From positions 3,038,001-3,102,000 of the forward strand of contig NZ_CP101990.1 in the NCBI RefSeq assembly GCF_024508295.1: DNA of 64,000 nt. Direction: 5' to 3'. A program made the translations under genes and the position numbers. A model generated the notes under the pieces. That model saw only the letters and a list, made by a program, of their open reading frames with translations, made no database searches and was not told where the DNA came from. Positions within the stretch are counted from its first letter, which is position 1. The number at the start of each line of letters is the position of its first letter. Shown in pieces: positions 34,873-44,533 of the stretch. This stretch comes from Aeromicrobium duanguangcaii (GTDB lineage Bacteria; Actinomycetota; Actinomycetes; Propionibacteriales; Nocardioidaceae).

Positions 34873-35648
34873 GCGGCATCTCCCTGCAACGCGTCGACGA
34901 TCTGGCCGACGCCGGTCGGCGGACCCGCGACCGACCACACGAGGCCGTCGACCTCGACCCGCTCGGTGACGCCGCCGGCCCCCAGGACCAGCGCGGTTCC
35001 GGGCAGCCAGTCCCAGTCGGGCGTGCTGTGCTGGAACCAGCAGCCGAGGCGGCCGGTGGCCACACCGACGAGATCCATGGAGCCCGACCCGAGCATCCGG
35101 ATGGTCGCCGGCAGCGCCGCGGCACGGCGCCAGGCGGCGAAGCCGGGATGGTCGACGATGAACGCCGGATGCGCGTAGGTCGCGACGCCCAACTGGGACA
35201 CCGCGGCGTCCTCGATGGGCGACACCGGCCGTCCGTTGATGGTCGTGGGCACGCCGGGCCCGCCCACCACGACCGTGCCGGTGGCGTGGTGCGCGACGGC
35301 GCCCAGCAGCGGCCGGTCTCCGTCGGCCAGGGCGATGGCCGAGCACCAGTAGTCGAAGCCCGAGGCGAAGTTGTAGGTGCCGTCGACCGGATCGATGACC
35401 CAGCGTCGGCCCGAGGTGCCCTCGCGCGAGGTGCCCTCCTCGCCGAGCAGCCCGTCCTCGGGGCGCTCGCGGTCGAGGTGCTCGACGATGCGCGCCTCGG
35501 CGGCGTAGTCGGCAGCGGTCACGATGTCGGAGACGCTGGTCTTCGAGCGGGTCTGCAGGTCGTCCTCGGCCCGGATGCGGGCGGCGAGGGCGGCCGCCTC
35601 GACGACCAGCTCGGTCGCCAGGGTCACGTCGTCCGGGGTCACGTTCAT
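34869..35648 (-). CDS. Inositol monophosphatase family protein
   Basis: A 259-residue Mg-dependent phosphatase with the two family signatures: the metal site [12 protein letters not shown], plus GEEGT upstream, and the late TPDWDWLPG. IMPase-fold enzymes dephosphorylate inositol phosphate, fructose bisphosphate, histidinol phosphate or PAP; the sequence does not settle which. It is first in a two-gene operon with the sirtuin. A TACGGT -10 box ends 6 nt before ATG 35648. Confidence 0.88.
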   Translation of the reverse strand: MNVTPDDVTLATELVVEAAALAARIRAEDDLQTRSKTSVSDIVTAADYAAEARIVEHLDRERPEDGLLGEEGTSREGTSGRRWVIDPVDGTYNFASGFDYWCSAIALADGDRPLLGAVAHHATGTVVVGGPGVPTTINGRPVSPIEDAAVSQLGVATYAHPAFIVDHPGFAAWRRAAALPATIRMLGSGSMDLVGVATGRLGCWFQHSTPDWDWLPGTALVLGAGGVTERVEVDGLVWSVAGPPTGVGQIVDALQGDAA

Positions 35649-35654
35649 GCCTCA

Positions 35655-35660
35655 ACCGTA
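35655..35660 (-). promoter_or_regulatory. -10 box TACGGT, leaderless start
   Basis: Minus-strand TACGGT ends 6 nt before ATG 35648 of the phosphatase gene. Confidence 0.5.
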
Positions 35661-35684
35661 AGAGGCGGACCCTGCGAACGGATC

Positions 35685-35690
35685 TACAGT
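35685..35690 (+). promoter_or_regulatory. -10 box TACAGT of the thiamine operon
   Basis: TACAGT lies just before the riboswitch. Start of transcription near 35697 would place the aptamer at the very 5' end of the mRNA. Confidence 0.5.
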
Positions 35691-35696
35691 GGTGAC

Positions 35697-35775
35697 AGAC
35701 ACGGGGTGCCCGTACCGAGCGGGCTGAGATCAGACCCGTCGAACCTGCTCGAGTTCGCACTCGCGAAGGGATGTC
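35697..35775 (+). ncRNA. TPP riboswitch (THI element)
   Basis: All conserved blocks of the thiamine-pyrophosphate aptamer are present in order: ACGGGGTGCCCGTA, GGCTGAGAT, ACCCGTCGAACCTG, and the closing GCGAAGGGATGT. The closing GAAGGGA lies 5-8 nt before ATG 35778 and can double as the ribosome-binding site, so TPP binding would block translation of thiM. There is no separate terminator hairpin between aptamer and start, which fits translational control. Confidence 0.95.
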
Positions 35776-35777
35776 CC

Positions 35778-36569
35778 ATGACCGTCCTGTCCATTCCCGT
35801 CCCCACCGACGAAGCGCTGACGCGCCTGCGCGCCGCGACCCCGCTGGTGCAGTGCATCACCAACAGCGTCGTCACGAACTTCACCGCCAACGCCCTGCTC
35901 GCCGTGGGCGCGGCGCCCGCCATGGTCGACCTGCCCGAGGAGGCGGGGATCTTCGCGGGCATCGCCGACGGCGTGCTGGTCAACCTCGGCACGCCGAACG
36001 CCCAGCAGGCCGATGCCGCGCGCGTCGCCGTGGCCGCCACCGACCGCTGGGTGCTCGACCCGGTCGCGATCGGGACCCTGCCGGTGCGCACGGCCATGGC
36101 CGCCGAGCTGGTCCGGGCCCGGCCGGCGATCGTGCGCGGCAACGCCTCGGAGATCATCGCGCTGGCGGGGGCCGGCACCGGCGGGCGCGGGGTCGACTCC
36201 GTCGCCGGCTCCGAGGACGCGCTGGAGGCGGCCGGACAGATCGCCCGCGAGCACGGCACCGTCGTCGCGGTCTCGGGAGAGGTCGACGTCATCACCGACG
36301 GCACCCGGGTGGTCCGGATCGCCGGTGGCGACCGGCTCCTGACGCTCGTGACCGGCGGCGGCTGCTCGCTGGGCGCCACGATGGCCGCCTTCCTCGGCGT
36401 GTGCGACCCGCTGTCGGCGGCCGTGAGCGCCTCCGTCGTGCATGCGGTGGCGGCCGAGCGCGCGGCGGCCGGCTGCTCAGGCCCGGGCTCGTTCGCCGTG
36501 GCCTTCCTCGACGCCCTCGCGGCGATCGGTCCCGAGGACGTGCGCGACCGCGTCTCGAGCCTGGCGTGA
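35778..36569 (+). CDS. thiM: Hydroxyethylthiazole kinase
   Basis: A 263-residue ThiM. Seen: [21 protein letters not shown] at the N terminus (split here as [10 protein letters not shown] and [10 protein letters not shown]), the GNASEI segment, and TGGGCSLGA with the catalytic Cys of ThiM-type ribokinase folds. It phosphorylates 4-methyl-5-(2-hydroxyethyl)thiazole in salvage. ATG 35778 is directly downstream of the riboswitch; the stop overlaps the thiE GTG (GTGA). No thiazole synthesis genes (thiG, thiS) are in the window. Confidence 0.96.
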   Translation: MTVLSIPVPTDEALTRLRAATPLVQCITNSVVTNFTANALLAVGAAPAMVDLPEEAGIFAGIADGVLVNLGTPNAQQADAARVAVAATDRWVLDPVAIGTLPVRTAMAAELVRARPAIVRGNASEIIALAGAGTGGRGVDSVAGSEDALEAAGQIAREHGTVVAVSGEVDVITDGTRVVRIAGGDRLLTLVTGGGCSLGATMAAFLGVCDPLSAAVSASVVHAVAAERAAAGCSGPGSFAVAFLDALAAIGPEDVRDRVSSLA

Positions 36570-37207
36570 CCGCCGGGCTGCACCTGGTCACCGACGAGCG
36601 CCTGGGGCGCGACCGGCTGCTCGCGGTCGTCGCCGCCGCGGCGGGCGCCGGGGTCGCAGCGGTCCAGGTCCGGGCCAAGCACGCCACCGCGCGGGAGTTC
36701 ACGGACCTCGTCGCGGCGATCAGCGCCGCCGTGGCGGGGCGGGCGCTGGTCCTGGTCAACGACCGGGTGGACGTGGCGCTGGCCGCGCGGCACGTCGGCG
36801 TGCGGGTCGACGGCGTCCACCTGGGCCAGGACGACCTCGACCCGGTCGTGGCGCGGACCCTGCTCGGACCGGACGCCACCGTGGGGTGGACGGCGCACGC
36901 GCCGGAGCACCTGCAGGCCGCTCACGTCCTGCCGCCGGGCACCGTCGACTACCTCGGGGTCGGCCTCGTCCACCCCACCACCTCGAAGGCGGATGGCCCG
37001 CCCGTCCTGGGCGTCGACGGTTTCGGCGCGTTCGCGCACGCGGCCCCGTTGCCGTGCATCGCGATCGGCGGCGTGCGGCTGGCGGACGTCCCGGGGCTCA
37101 TGGCCGCCGGCGCGCACGGCGTGGCCGTCGTCTCCGCAATCTCAGAGGCTGCCGATCCGGGGCGGGCCGCGGCGGACCTCGTCGCGGCGGCCGGGGGTGC
37201 CCGATGA
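36566..37207 (+). CDS. thiE: Thiamine-phosphate synthase
   Basis: A 213-residue TIM-barrel enzyme that joins HMP pyrophosphate and thiazole phosphate to thiamine phosphate. Seen: [17 protein letters not shown] (the family usually has QLR.K), [19 protein letters not shown], the phosphate loop [11 protein letters not shown] and the late IAIGGV. GTG 36566 overlaps the thiM stop, and its own stop overlaps the thiD ATG, so all three genes are translationally coupled under the riboswitch. Confidence 0.95.
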   Translation: MTAGLHLVTDERLGRDRLLAVVAAAAGAGVAAVQVRAKHATAREFTDLVAAISAAVAGRALVLVNDRVDVALAARHVGVRVDGVHLGQDDLDPVVARTLLGPDATVGWTAHAPEHLQAAHVLPPGTVDYLGVGLVHPTTSKADGPPVLGVDGFGAFAHAAPLPCIAIGGVRLADVPGLMAAGAHGVAVVSAISEAADPGRAAADLVAAAGGAR

Positions 37208-38640
37208 CGCCGCGCGTGCTGAGCATCGCCGGCACGGACCCGAGCGGTGGCGCGGGAATCCAGGCGGACCTCAAGACGATCGGGGCCTTCGGCGGGTACG
37301 GCATGGCCGTCGTGACCGCCCTGGTCGCCCAGAACACCGAGGGCGTGCGGTCGGTCCACGTCCCGCCGCCCGCCTTCCTGGCCGAGCAGCTCGACGCCGT
37401 CTCCGACGACGTCGTGATCGACGCGGTGAAGCTGGGGATGCTGCACTCGACGCCCCTCATCGACATCGTCGTGGCCTGGTTGGAGCGCGTGCGGCCGCCG
37501 GTGGTCGTGCTCGATCCGGTCATGGTGGCCACGAGCGGCGACCGGCTGCTGGACGCCGCGGCCGAGGCGGCGATCCGGCGGTTGTGCGCGCGGGTCGACC
37601 TGGTCACGCCGAACCTGCCCGAGCTGGCGGTGCTGGCCGGTCAGCCGGAGGCGACGACCTGGGCCGCTGCCGTCGACCAGGCGCAGGCACTCGCCGCCGC
37701 GACCGACACGGTGGTGCTGCTCAAGGGCGGACACCTGGCTGGCGCGACGTCGGCCGACGCCGTCGTGACCGCGGAGGCGGTCCGGCCGGTCGAGGGGCGC
37801 CGGGTCATCACCACGACCACCCATGGCACGGGGTGCTCGCTGTCGTCGGCCATGGCGACGCTGAGGGCGTCCGGATTCTCGTGGTTCGACGCGCTCGGTC
37901 ATGCCAAGGAGTGGTTGACCGGCGCGATCGAGCACGGCGCCGCACTCGAGGTCGGACGTGGCAACGGCCCGATCGACCACTTCCACCACCTGCGTGAGCA
38001 CGTGCCGCACCTGCGCGCTGACGTCGGCAGCCCCACGTGGACCGGCCGCGCCTGGGACGACAGCGCGCCCGTGCGAGACCGCGTCGACGCCTGCGAGTTC
38101 GTGCGCAGGCTGGGCGACGGCACCCTCGAACCCGAGCGGTTCGCCTGGTACCTGGCCCAGGACGCCGTCTATCTGGGCGAGTACGCCGAGCTCCTCGCCC
38201 GGGCCGCCGCACTGGCCGGCGCGCCGGAGGAGCAGGCCTTCTGGGCCCGCGGCAGCGTCGCGGCGCAGGAGGAGGAGATGCGGCTGCACCGGGCGTGGGT
38301 CGCCGGGATGCCGGCAGCTGCACCCGCCACCCGGGCCTACCTCGACCACCTGCACGCCGCGCACCGCCACGGTTACGAGGTCCTCATCGCCGCACTGCTG
38401 CCCTGCTCCTGGCTCTACGCCGATCTGGGTCGGCGACTGGTGGCGCAGGACCGGCCGGCGCACCCCTACGGCGCCTGGCTGCGGACCTACGCCGACCCGG
38501 CGTTCCTCGACGCAGCGGAGACCGCGCGAAGCATCGTCGACCGCGTGGCCGAGGCGGCGTCATCAGACGGGCGCAACGCCATGACCGCGGCGTTCGCGGC
38601 CTCGATGCGCCACGAGCTGGCGTTCTTCGAGGCGCCGTGA
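37204..38640 (+). CDS. thiD: Bifunctional HMP kinase/HMP-P kinase fused to TenA
   Basis: A 478-residue fusion. Residues 1-258 are ThiD: SIAGTDPSGGAGIQAD at the N terminus, KLGMLHS, and the anion-hole motif THGTGCS. Residues about 265-478 are TenA/thiaminase II: FAWYLAQDAVYL, a Glu-rich QEEEMRLH stretch, and the catalytic Cys in LLPCSWLY. ThiD phosphorylates HMP twice; TenA hydrolyses degraded pyrimidines to HMP. The fusion joins recovery and activation of the pyrimidine half. It is the last gene of the riboswitch operon. Similar fusions are known in other bacteria and in fungi (Thi20). Confidence 0.95.
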   Translation: MTPRVLSIAGTDPSGGAGIQADLKTIGAFGGYGMAVVTALVAQNTEGVRSVHVPPPAFLAEQLDAVSDDVVIDAVKLGMLHSTPLIDIVVAWLERVRPPVVVLDPVMVATSGDRLLDAAAEAAIRRLCARVDLVTPNLPELAVLAGQPEATTWAAAVDQAQALAAATDTVVLLKGGHLAGATSADAVVTAEAVRPVEGRRVITTTTHGTGCSLSSAMATLRASGFSWFDALGHAKEWLTGAIEHGAALEVGRGNGPIDHFHHLREHVPHLRADVGSPTWTGRAWDDSAPVRDRVDACEFVRRLGDGTLEPERFAWYLAQDAVYLGEYAELLARAAALAGAPEEQAFWARGSVAAQEEEMRLHRAWVAGMPAAAPATRAYLDHLHAAHRHGYEVLIAALLPCSWLYADLGRRLVAQDRPAHPYGAWLRTYADPAFLDAAETARSIVDRVAEAASSDGRNAMTAAFAASMRHELAFFEAP

Positions 38641-38644
38641 CGGT

Positions 38645-39262
38645 TCATCGCGCCGCCTCGACGGGCTGGCGCAGGATCGTGCGCAGCCGCTCGGGGGCCG
38701 TCCGCCGGGGGTCACCGAGGTAGATCTCGTGATGGCGGCCGGTCATCCGCAGTCCGTGCGCAGGGATGAACTCGTCGTGCATGGCCGCCAGCACGGGGCC
38801 CTCGTCGTCGTACGAGCCGACGTGGAGCGTCTGGACGCAACGTCCCTCGTCGAGCGACTCGAGCCGCATCTCGTCGAGCAACGGGGCGCCACCCTTCGCC
38901 GTCACGCTCGAGCGGGCCCGGTCCAGGTGGTAGTCGGTGATCCAGTCCGGCACCAGGATCATCATCGTCCAGGACCAGCGGGACTTGTCCCGCTGGCTGG
39001 TGAACGTGGCGAAGTCGTCGGACCACCACAGCCCTTCGAGCGGCGGCACGACGTAGTCGCGGTCCAGCTCGGTCTTGCTGAGGAACTTCAACGCGTACGC
39101 CGTGGGATACAGCGTGCCGAGCGCGTCCTGGTAGCGCGGCGCGCGGTTGGGGTCGCCCTCCCCGTCGACCATCAGGTAGGTCATCGGGGGCACGGTGACG
39201 ACCTCGAACCGGCCGCGCGGCGCGGTGTACGTCGGGATCTGCTTCTTGACGTCGAACTTCAC
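38645..39262 (-). CDS. GyrI-like small-molecule-binding domain protein
   Basis: A 205-residue protein with the GyrI-like/SHS2 pattern: an early VVTVPPMTYLMVDGEGDP strand, a WWSDDF segment, WSWTMMILVPDWI and a C-terminal HHEIYLGDPRR. These domains bind small ligands, alone or attached to AraC/MerR regulators; this one stands alone, with no DNA-binding part. GTG 39262 is used. It converges on the thiamine operon with 4 bp between stops. Confidence 0.8.
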   Translation of the reverse strand: MKFDVKKQIPTYTAPRGRFEVVTVPPMTYLMVDGEGDPNRAPRYQDALGTLYPTAYALKFLSKTELDRDYVVPPLEGLWWSDDFATFTSQRDKSRWSWTMMILVPDWITDYHLDRARSSVTAKGGAPLLDEMRLESLDEGRCVQTLHVGSYDDEGPVLAAMHDEFIPAHGLRMTGRHHEIYLGDPRRTAPERLRTILRQPVEAAR

Positions 39263-39277
39263 GGCGACCCCCGGGGC

Positions 39278-40456
39278 TCAGCGTGGTGCGGCCAGCAGCG
39301 CGGTCTGCAGGACGTAGCGATCCCACGGTAACCGCGGATCGCGGCCGGTGAGCGATGCGACGCGACGCATCCGGTAGCGCACGGTCTGCGGGTGCACGTG
39401 CAGCCGGGCCGCGGCGGGTGCGGCCCCGTCTGCCTCGAGGACTGCCCAGAGCGTGGTCAACGCCTCGGTGTCCTCGGTCAGCGACCCGAGCACGGCCTCC
39501 GCGGCGCGAACCGGGTCGGCGTCCCCGTGCCCCGCGACCAGCGCGAGGACCTCCAGGTCGCCGTCGTCGAGCACACCGCGCTGGGACCAGGCCAGATCAG
39601 GCGCCGCACGCAGCGCCGTGACCGCGAGCCGGTACGCCCGGGGCGCCGTCCGGGCGGTCACCCGGCCATGGCGCACCGCGTGCAGACCGTGTTCCTCGAC
39701 GACCTCGGCCAGGCGCGCTGTGTCGACCGATCGCAGCAGCACGACACCGGCCCCGTCCTGGACCGTGTGGATCGACGCCACCGTCGTCGGGGCGTCGTCG
39801 CGTTCCTCCAGGGCCCGTTCGACCAGCGCCGCGGCGCGCTCGGCATCGACCACCCGCGACGGCCCGACGACGACGAGGTCGAAGGTCGTCGGCAGCTGCG
39901 CGTCGAGCTCGCGCAGTCGCGCGGCCAGGGATCCCGCGTGGCTCTGGCGGCCCAGCAGCAGGTCGGTGAGCAGGTCGCGCAGCGAGCTCTCGCGGTCGGC
40001 GCCCAGCGACCGGCCCGTGACCTCGTACCCGTCGTAGATCGCCTCGGAGAGCTCGTCGAGGACCGCGAACCAGACCCGCACGAGGGACGTCACGTCCTCG
40101 GCGGCCAGCGCGCCGCGGAAGCGGTCCGACATCTGGTCCAGGAACTCTCCGGCGGCGACCCGGTAGGCCCGCAGCACCGCCGACAGCGGCCGGCCGTCGC
40201 GCGCCCGGACCGCGCCGACGCCACGGAACAGCGCGATGTCCTCCTCGGTCAGCGTCCCGTCCTCAGCCCACAGCTCCAGCACGCGGTGCAGCGTCCACAC
40301 GATGATCGAGCGGACCTCCTGGAGCTGTCGCTCGTCGAGGGACGCGTACGCCGGGATCTCGGCGGCGATCGTCACCAGGAAGGTGTCGACCAGAGCGGCC
40401 TCGCCCTCCGTCAGGCCCGCGGCGATGGCCCGGCGGTGGGCGGTCACGTCGGTCAT
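39278..40456 (-). CDS. PucR-type transcriptional regulator
   Basis: A 392-residue regulator with a long helical N-terminal region (RsbRD-N/CdaR-like; IVWTLHRVLELW) and a C-terminal PucR HTH: GAAPAAARLHVHPQTVRYRMRRV near residues 350-372 (given here as ARLHVHPQTVRYR). PucR/CdaR members control catabolic genes such as purine or sugar-acid use. It starts at ATG 40456 after a TGAGGAG site and diverges from the FAD dehydrogenase by 85 bp, which makes that gene a plausible target. Confidence 0.88.
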   Translation of the reverse strand: MTDVTAHRRAIAAGLTEGEAALVDTFLVTIAAEIPAYASLDERQLQEVRSIIVWTLHRVLELWAEDGTLTEEDIALFRGVGAVRARDGRPLSAVLRAYRVAAGEFLDQMSDRFRGALAAEDVTSLVRVWFAVLDELSEAIYDGYEVTGRSLGADRESSLRDLLTDLLLGRQSHAGSLAARLRELDAQLPTTFDLVVVGPSRVVDAERAAALVERALEERDDAPTTVASIHTVQDGAGVVLLRSVDTARLAEVVEEHGLHAVRHGRVTARTAPRAYRLAVTALRAAPDLAWSQRGVLDDGDLEVLALVAGHGDADPVRAAEAVLGSLTEDTEALTTLWAVLEADGAAPAAARLHVHPQTVRYRMRRVASLTGRDPRLPWDRYVLQTALLAAPR

Positions 40457-40541
40457 GTCGCTCCTCAGTCGGTGACAAAGATGGTTGTCACGTCCATTCA
40501 CCGTAGTGGCGCCGGAACCGTCACTGGGCCACCGTGTGCGC

Positions 40542-42206
40542 ATGTCCTTCACCCCTGACGTCATCGTCGTCGGCGCCGGCCTGGCCGGACTGGTCGCCAC
40601 CCACGAGCTGGCACAGGCCGGCAAGCGGGTCCTGGTCGTCGAGCAGGAGAACCGCAACAACCTCGGCGGGCAGGCGTTCTGGTCGCTCGGCGGGCTGTTC
40701 TTCGTCGACAGTCCCGAGCAGCGCCGCACGGGCATCAAGGACTCCGCCGCGCTGGCGATGCAGGACTGGTTCGGCTCGGCCGCCTTCGACCGGCTCCAGG
40801 ACGAGGACCTGTGGGCCCGCCGCTGGGCCAAGGCGTACGTGACCTGGGCGGCCGAGGGCAAGCGCGACTACCTGCGCCGACTGGGACACCGGGTCATGCC
40901 GATGGTGGGCTGGGCCGAGCGCGGCAGCGGATCGGCCACCGGCCACGGGAACTCCGTGCCCCGGTTCCACCTCACCTGGGGCACCGGGCCGCGGCTGGTC
41001 GACACCTTCGCCGAGCCGGTCCTGAAGGCCGAGACCGGTGGGCTGGTCCAGTTCGCGTTCCGGCACCAGGTCGACGACCTGATCGTCGAGAAGGGCGCGG
41101 TCGTCGGCATCCGCGGATCGGTGCTGGCGCCGGACGACTCCGAGCGCGGGGTGAAGTCGTCGCGCACCGTCGTGGGCGAGTTCGATCACCGCGCCGGCGC
41201 CGTCGTGGTCACCTCGGGCGGCATCGGCCACAACCACGCGCTGATGCGCGCCAACTGGCCCACCGAGCGCCTCGGCGAGGCGCCCGACCACCTGATCTCG
41301 GGCGTCCCGGCGCACGTCGACGGCCGGATGCTCCAGATCACCGAGCGCGCCGGCGGGCGCATCGTGAACCGCGACCGGCTCTGGTCGTACACCGAGGGCA
41401 TCACCAACTGGGACCCGATCTGGCCCGACCACGGCATCCGGATCCTGCCCGGCCCCTCGTCGATGTGGTTCGACGCCAACGGCCAGCGACTGACCGGCAT
41501 GTCCGGGGTTCCCGGCGCGGACACGAACGGCGCCATGAAGCAGATCCTGGCGACCGGCCACGACTACTCGTGGTTCGTGCTGACGCAGTCGATCATCGAG
41601 AAGGAGTTCGCCCTGTCGGGCTCGGAGCAGAACCCCGACCTCACCGGGCGCGACATCAAGTTCCTCATCAAGAGCCGACTGGCCAAGGGCGCGCCGGGTC
41701 CGGTCGAGAAGTTCAAGCAGCACGGCGTCGACTTCGTCGTGGCGCCGTCCCTGGACGACCTCGTCCTGGGGATGAACGAGATCGCCCGTGGGCCGAAACT
41801 CGACCCGACGCTCCTGGAGCGCCAGATCGTGGCGCGCGACCGCGAGTTCGACAACCCGTTCACCAAGGACGTCCAGGTCATGGCGATCCACAACGCCCGC
41901 CGCTCGCGCATGGACAAGATCGTGCGCGTCGCCAAACCGCACCGGATCCTCGACCCGGCGCACGGTCCGCTCATCGCGGTGCGGCTGAACGTCCTGTCGC
42001 GCAAGACCCTCGGCGGACTGCAGACCAACCTCGAGTCGCAGGTGCTCGGCGAGGACGGACTGCCGGTGCCGGGCCTGTACGCGGCAGGCGAGGTCGCCGG
42101 GTTCGGCGGCGGCGGCGTCCACGGGTACAACGCGCTCGAGGGGACCTTCCTGGGTGGCTGCATCTTCTCGGGCCGGGCCGCCGGCCGAGCCCTGGCGCGG
42201 AGCTGA
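40542..42206 (+). CDS. FAD-binding dehydrogenase (ketosteroid dehydrogenase/fumarate reductase-like)
   Basis: A 554-residue flavoprotein. The dinucleotide fold is at the N terminus (DVIVVGAGLAGLVATHEL), followed by NLGGQAFWSLGGLF, and the FAD-closing motif GLYAAGEVAGFGGGGVHGYNALEG at the C terminus (key part AAGEVAGFGGGG). It belongs to the broad family of 3-oxosteroid 1-dehydrogenases and flavocytochrome-type reductases; actinobacterial members of this subfamily are usually annotated only as FAD-binding dehydrogenase, and the substrate is unknown. CACCGT, near the -10 consensus, ends 6 nt before ATG 40542. It is divergent from the PucR regulator. Confidence 0.9.
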   Translation: MSFTPDVIVVGAGLAGLVATHELAQAGKRVLVVEQENRNNLGGQAFWSLGGLFFVDSPEQRRTGIKDSAALAMQDWFGSAAFDRLQDEDLWARRWAKAYVTWAAEGKRDYLRRLGHRVMPMVGWAERGSGSATGHGNSVPRFHLTWGTGPRLVDTFAEPVLKAETGGLVQFAFRHQVDDLIVEKGAVVGIRGSVLAPDDSERGVKSSRTVVGEFDHRAGAVVVTSGGIGHNHALMRANWPTERLGEAPDHLISGVPAHVDGRMLQITERAGGRIVNRDRLWSYTEGITNWDPIWPDHGIRILPGPSSMWFDANGQRLTGMSGVPGADTNGAMKQILATGHDYSWFVLTQSIIEKEFALSGSEQNPDLTGRDIKFLIKSRLAKGAPGPVEKFKQHGVDFVVAPSLDDLVLGMNEIARGPKLDPTLLERQIVARDREFDNPFTKDVQVMAIHNARRSRMDKIVRVAKPHRILDPAHGPLIAVRLNVLSRKTLGGLQTNLESQVLGEDGLPVPGLYAAGEVAGFGGGGVHGYNALEGTFLGGCIFSGRAAGRALARS

Positions 42207-42285
42207 GCGGAGCACTCGCGACACACCCCCCTCCCATGTCAACCTGTCCGGAAGAGAGTCATCGCGACCGGACCGGGGGGTGTCG

Positions 42286-43275
42286 ATGAGCGTACGAGCG
42301 ATCTCACGCGGGATCGGCCTCGTGGGCGTTGCCCTGCTGGTCCTCGCGACGACTGCCCTGGCCGGGACCCCGTCCGCCGTCGCCGACGAACCGCAGCTGT
42401 CGAGCATCACGGCGGCCGAGATGGACGTCGCGCCGGGAACGCCGGCGTGCTTCCCCGGCGCGAACCCCGGTGAGACAGAGCTGCTGACCTGCGAATACGG
42501 CGACCGTGGCCCGCGGCTGCTGCTCGTCGGCGACTCGCACATGCGGGCCCTGTCGCCGGCGTTCCGGCGGCTGGCCGAGGAGGGGAAGATCCGGGTCACG
42601 CTGCTCACCCGCTCGCGTTGTGGCTGGACGACCCGCAAGCTCGAGCACGACCTGCCCTGGGTCGCTGACGAGTGCGAGACGTGGCGGGCCCAGGTGCAGC
42701 GCTACATCCGCGACCAGAAGGACCTGCGCGCCATCATCACGAACCATCGGGCCCGATGGATGGAGGGCACCGAGGCGCAGCGTGGTCCCGACACCGTGAA
42801 GGCGTGGCGGGTCGCGCTCGATCGGAAGATCCCCGTGATCGCCGTGTCGGGCGCGCCGCACTGGCCGTCCACGCCGCCGGACTGCTTGCGCAAGAACCCC
42901 ACGCCGGAGCAATGGAAGGACTGCACCGCACCCGCGCGCGAGGTGATGTCGTTCGACTGGACCGTCCCTGCGGTCGTCCTGGCCCGTCGGACGTACGGCC
43001 CGAACGCGGCGTTCCGCCTCGACATGCGCGACGTGTACTGCCCCGGCGGGGTGTGCCGGACGGTGACGCCGAAGGGCCAGATCATGTACCGCGACGAGCA
43101 ACACCTCGGCGCCACCTACGCCCGCTCGCTCGCGCCGGAGTTCGAGAAGCGGCTCCGCGCCACGGGCGTCGTCTTCGACCCACCGCGCGAGTCCGGGGCG
43201 GCGATCCTGGCCCACCTGATCGGCGTGCTCAGCGCCATCGTCGTGCGCTCGGCCGTGGCGATCGCCGTCGTGTGA
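42286..43275 (+). CDS. Secreted SGNH-hydrolase-like protein
   Basis: A 329-residue exported protein with a signal peptide (cleaved near AVADEP), a Cys-containing leader, then an SGNH domain: LLLVGDSHMRAL carries the nucleophile block (GDSH) and MYRDEQHLGATYARS the Asp-x-x-His pair. This arrangement is like the extracellular SGNH domain attached to many acyltransferase-3 proteins that O-acetylate surface glycans, but here it stands alone. A C-terminal hydrophobic helix may anchor it. ATG 42286 follows GGGGGGTG. A decayed paralogue lies at 46987-47876. Confidence 0.85.
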   Translation: MSVRAISRGIGLVGVALLVLATTALAGTPSAVADEPQLSSITAAEMDVAPGTPACFPGANPGETELLTCEYGDRGPRLLLVGDSHMRALSPAFRRLAEEGKIRVTLLTRSRCGWTTRKLEHDLPWVADECETWRAQVQRYIRDQKDLRAIITNHRARWMEGTEAQRGPDTVKAWRVALDRKIPVIAVSGAPHWPSTPPDCLRKNPTPEQWKDCTAPAREVMSFDWTVPAVVLARRTYGPNAAFRLDMRDVYCPGGVCRTVTPKGQIMYRDEQHLGATYARSLAPEFEKRLRATGVVFDPPRESGAAILAHLIGVLSAIVVRSAVAIAVV

Positions 43276-43281
43276 GCAGCA

Positions 43282-44499
43282 TCAGGCGATGAGCTGACCG
43301 AGGGCCGCGGCGGCCAGGACCGCCGCCCACACGGGAATGCGACCCCACCATTGCGAGGCGAACGCGGCCACCGCGATCACCGCCGTGCCGACCGAGACGA
43401 TGCCCTGCGTGATGACGGGGTCGTAGAGCGCCGCGGCGAGGATTCCGACGACCGCAGCGTTGACCCCCATCACGACGCGCCGTGCGGTCGGGGCCTCGCG
43501 CAGCCGGTCCCAGAACGGCAGCACACCCACGACCAGAAGGCCCGCGGGCAGGAACACCGCGACGAGGGCGATCGTCGCACCCAGCACCCCGTTCGGGCCG
43601 GACTCCATGCTGGCGCCGAGGTAGGCGCTGAAGGTGAACAGCGGACCGGGCACCGCCTGGGCCGCGCCGTATCCGGCCAGGAAGGTGTCGGGGTCGACCA
43701 GCCCGGCCTCGACGGTCTGGGCTTGCAGCAACGGCAGGACGACATGGCCGCCGCCGAACACGAGCGCGCCCGTGCGGTAGAAGATGTCCGCCAGGCGCAG
43801 GGTCGGGTCCTCGGTGACCGCGGCCAGCACCGGGAGCGCGACGAGCAGGGAACCGAACGCCACGAGGGCAGCGATCGCGGCGCGCCGTGACACGTACGCC
43901 AGACCGCGTACCGCCGGGGCCTCCTCGGCGCGCAGCCACAGCCAGCCCGCGAGTGCCCCGAGCACGATCACGCCGATCTGGATCCCGGGACCGGCCACGA
44001 GCAGGATGCAGGCGGCGCCGGCGGCGGCGATCACCAGTCGCTTGAGGTCGGGCGTCAGGGTGCGGGCCATCGACAGGACGGCCTGGGCGACCACGGCCAC
44101 CGCGGCGGCCTTGACCCCGTGCAGCCACCCGGCGCCCGCGGGATCGCCGAACGCGGCCACCCCGTACGCGAAGGCCACCAGCACGACGGCCGACGGCAGG
44201 GTGAAGGCGATCCACGCCGCCAGCAGGCCGCCGGCCCCGGCGCGCCGCAGCCCCAGGACCATGCCGACCTGGCTCGACCCGGGCCCGGGCAGGAACTGGC
44301 ACAGCGCGACCAGGTCGGCATAGGCCTCGTCGGTCAGCCAGCGGCGGCGCTCGACGAACGCCTCGCGGAAGTACGCCAGATGGGCGACAGGGCCGCCGAA
44401 CGAGGTCAGTCCCAGCCGCAGGAACACCCAGAACACCTCGGCCACCGAGCCGGGGTGCCGGCGCTCGGCGGCGGCGCGAGAAGTCATCGGCCCCATCAT
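43282..44499 (-). CDS. chrA: Chromate transporter (ChrA family)
   Basis: A 405-residue membrane protein made of two homologous CHR halves, each opening with the family motif: RLGLTSFGGPVAHLAY...FLPGPGSSQVG in the first and ALVFGGGHVVLPLL...QAVPGPLFTFSAYLG in the second. About ten helices are expected. ChrA exports chromate, but family members in bacteria may carry other oxyanions. ATG 44499 is the longest start; ATG 44487 (MTSRAAAE) is equally plausible. The start region faces the sortase gene stop. Confidence 0.92.
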   Translation of the reverse strand: MMGPMTSRAAAERRHPGSVAEVFWVFLRLGLTSFGGPVAHLAYFREAFVERRRWLTDEAYADLVALCQFLPGPGSSQVGMVLGLRRAGAGGLLAAWIAFTLPSAVVLVAFAYGVAAFGDPAGAGWLHGVKAAAVAVVAQAVLSMARTLTPDLKRLVIAAAGAACILLVAGPGIQIGVIVLGALAGWLWLRAEEAPAVRGLAYVSRRAAIAALVAFGSLLVALPVLAAVTEDPTLRLADIFYRTGALVFGGGHVVLPLLQAQTVEAGLVDPDTFLAGYGAAQAVPGPLFTFSAYLGASMESGPNGVLGATIALVAVFLPAGLLVVGVLPFWDRLREAPTARRVVMGVNAAVVGILAAALYDPVITQGIVSVGTAVIAVAAFASQWWGRIPVWAAVLAAAALGQLIA

Positions 44500-44533
44500 C
44501 GCCGCAGCAGCGCCGCGGGGCGATCCGATGACG

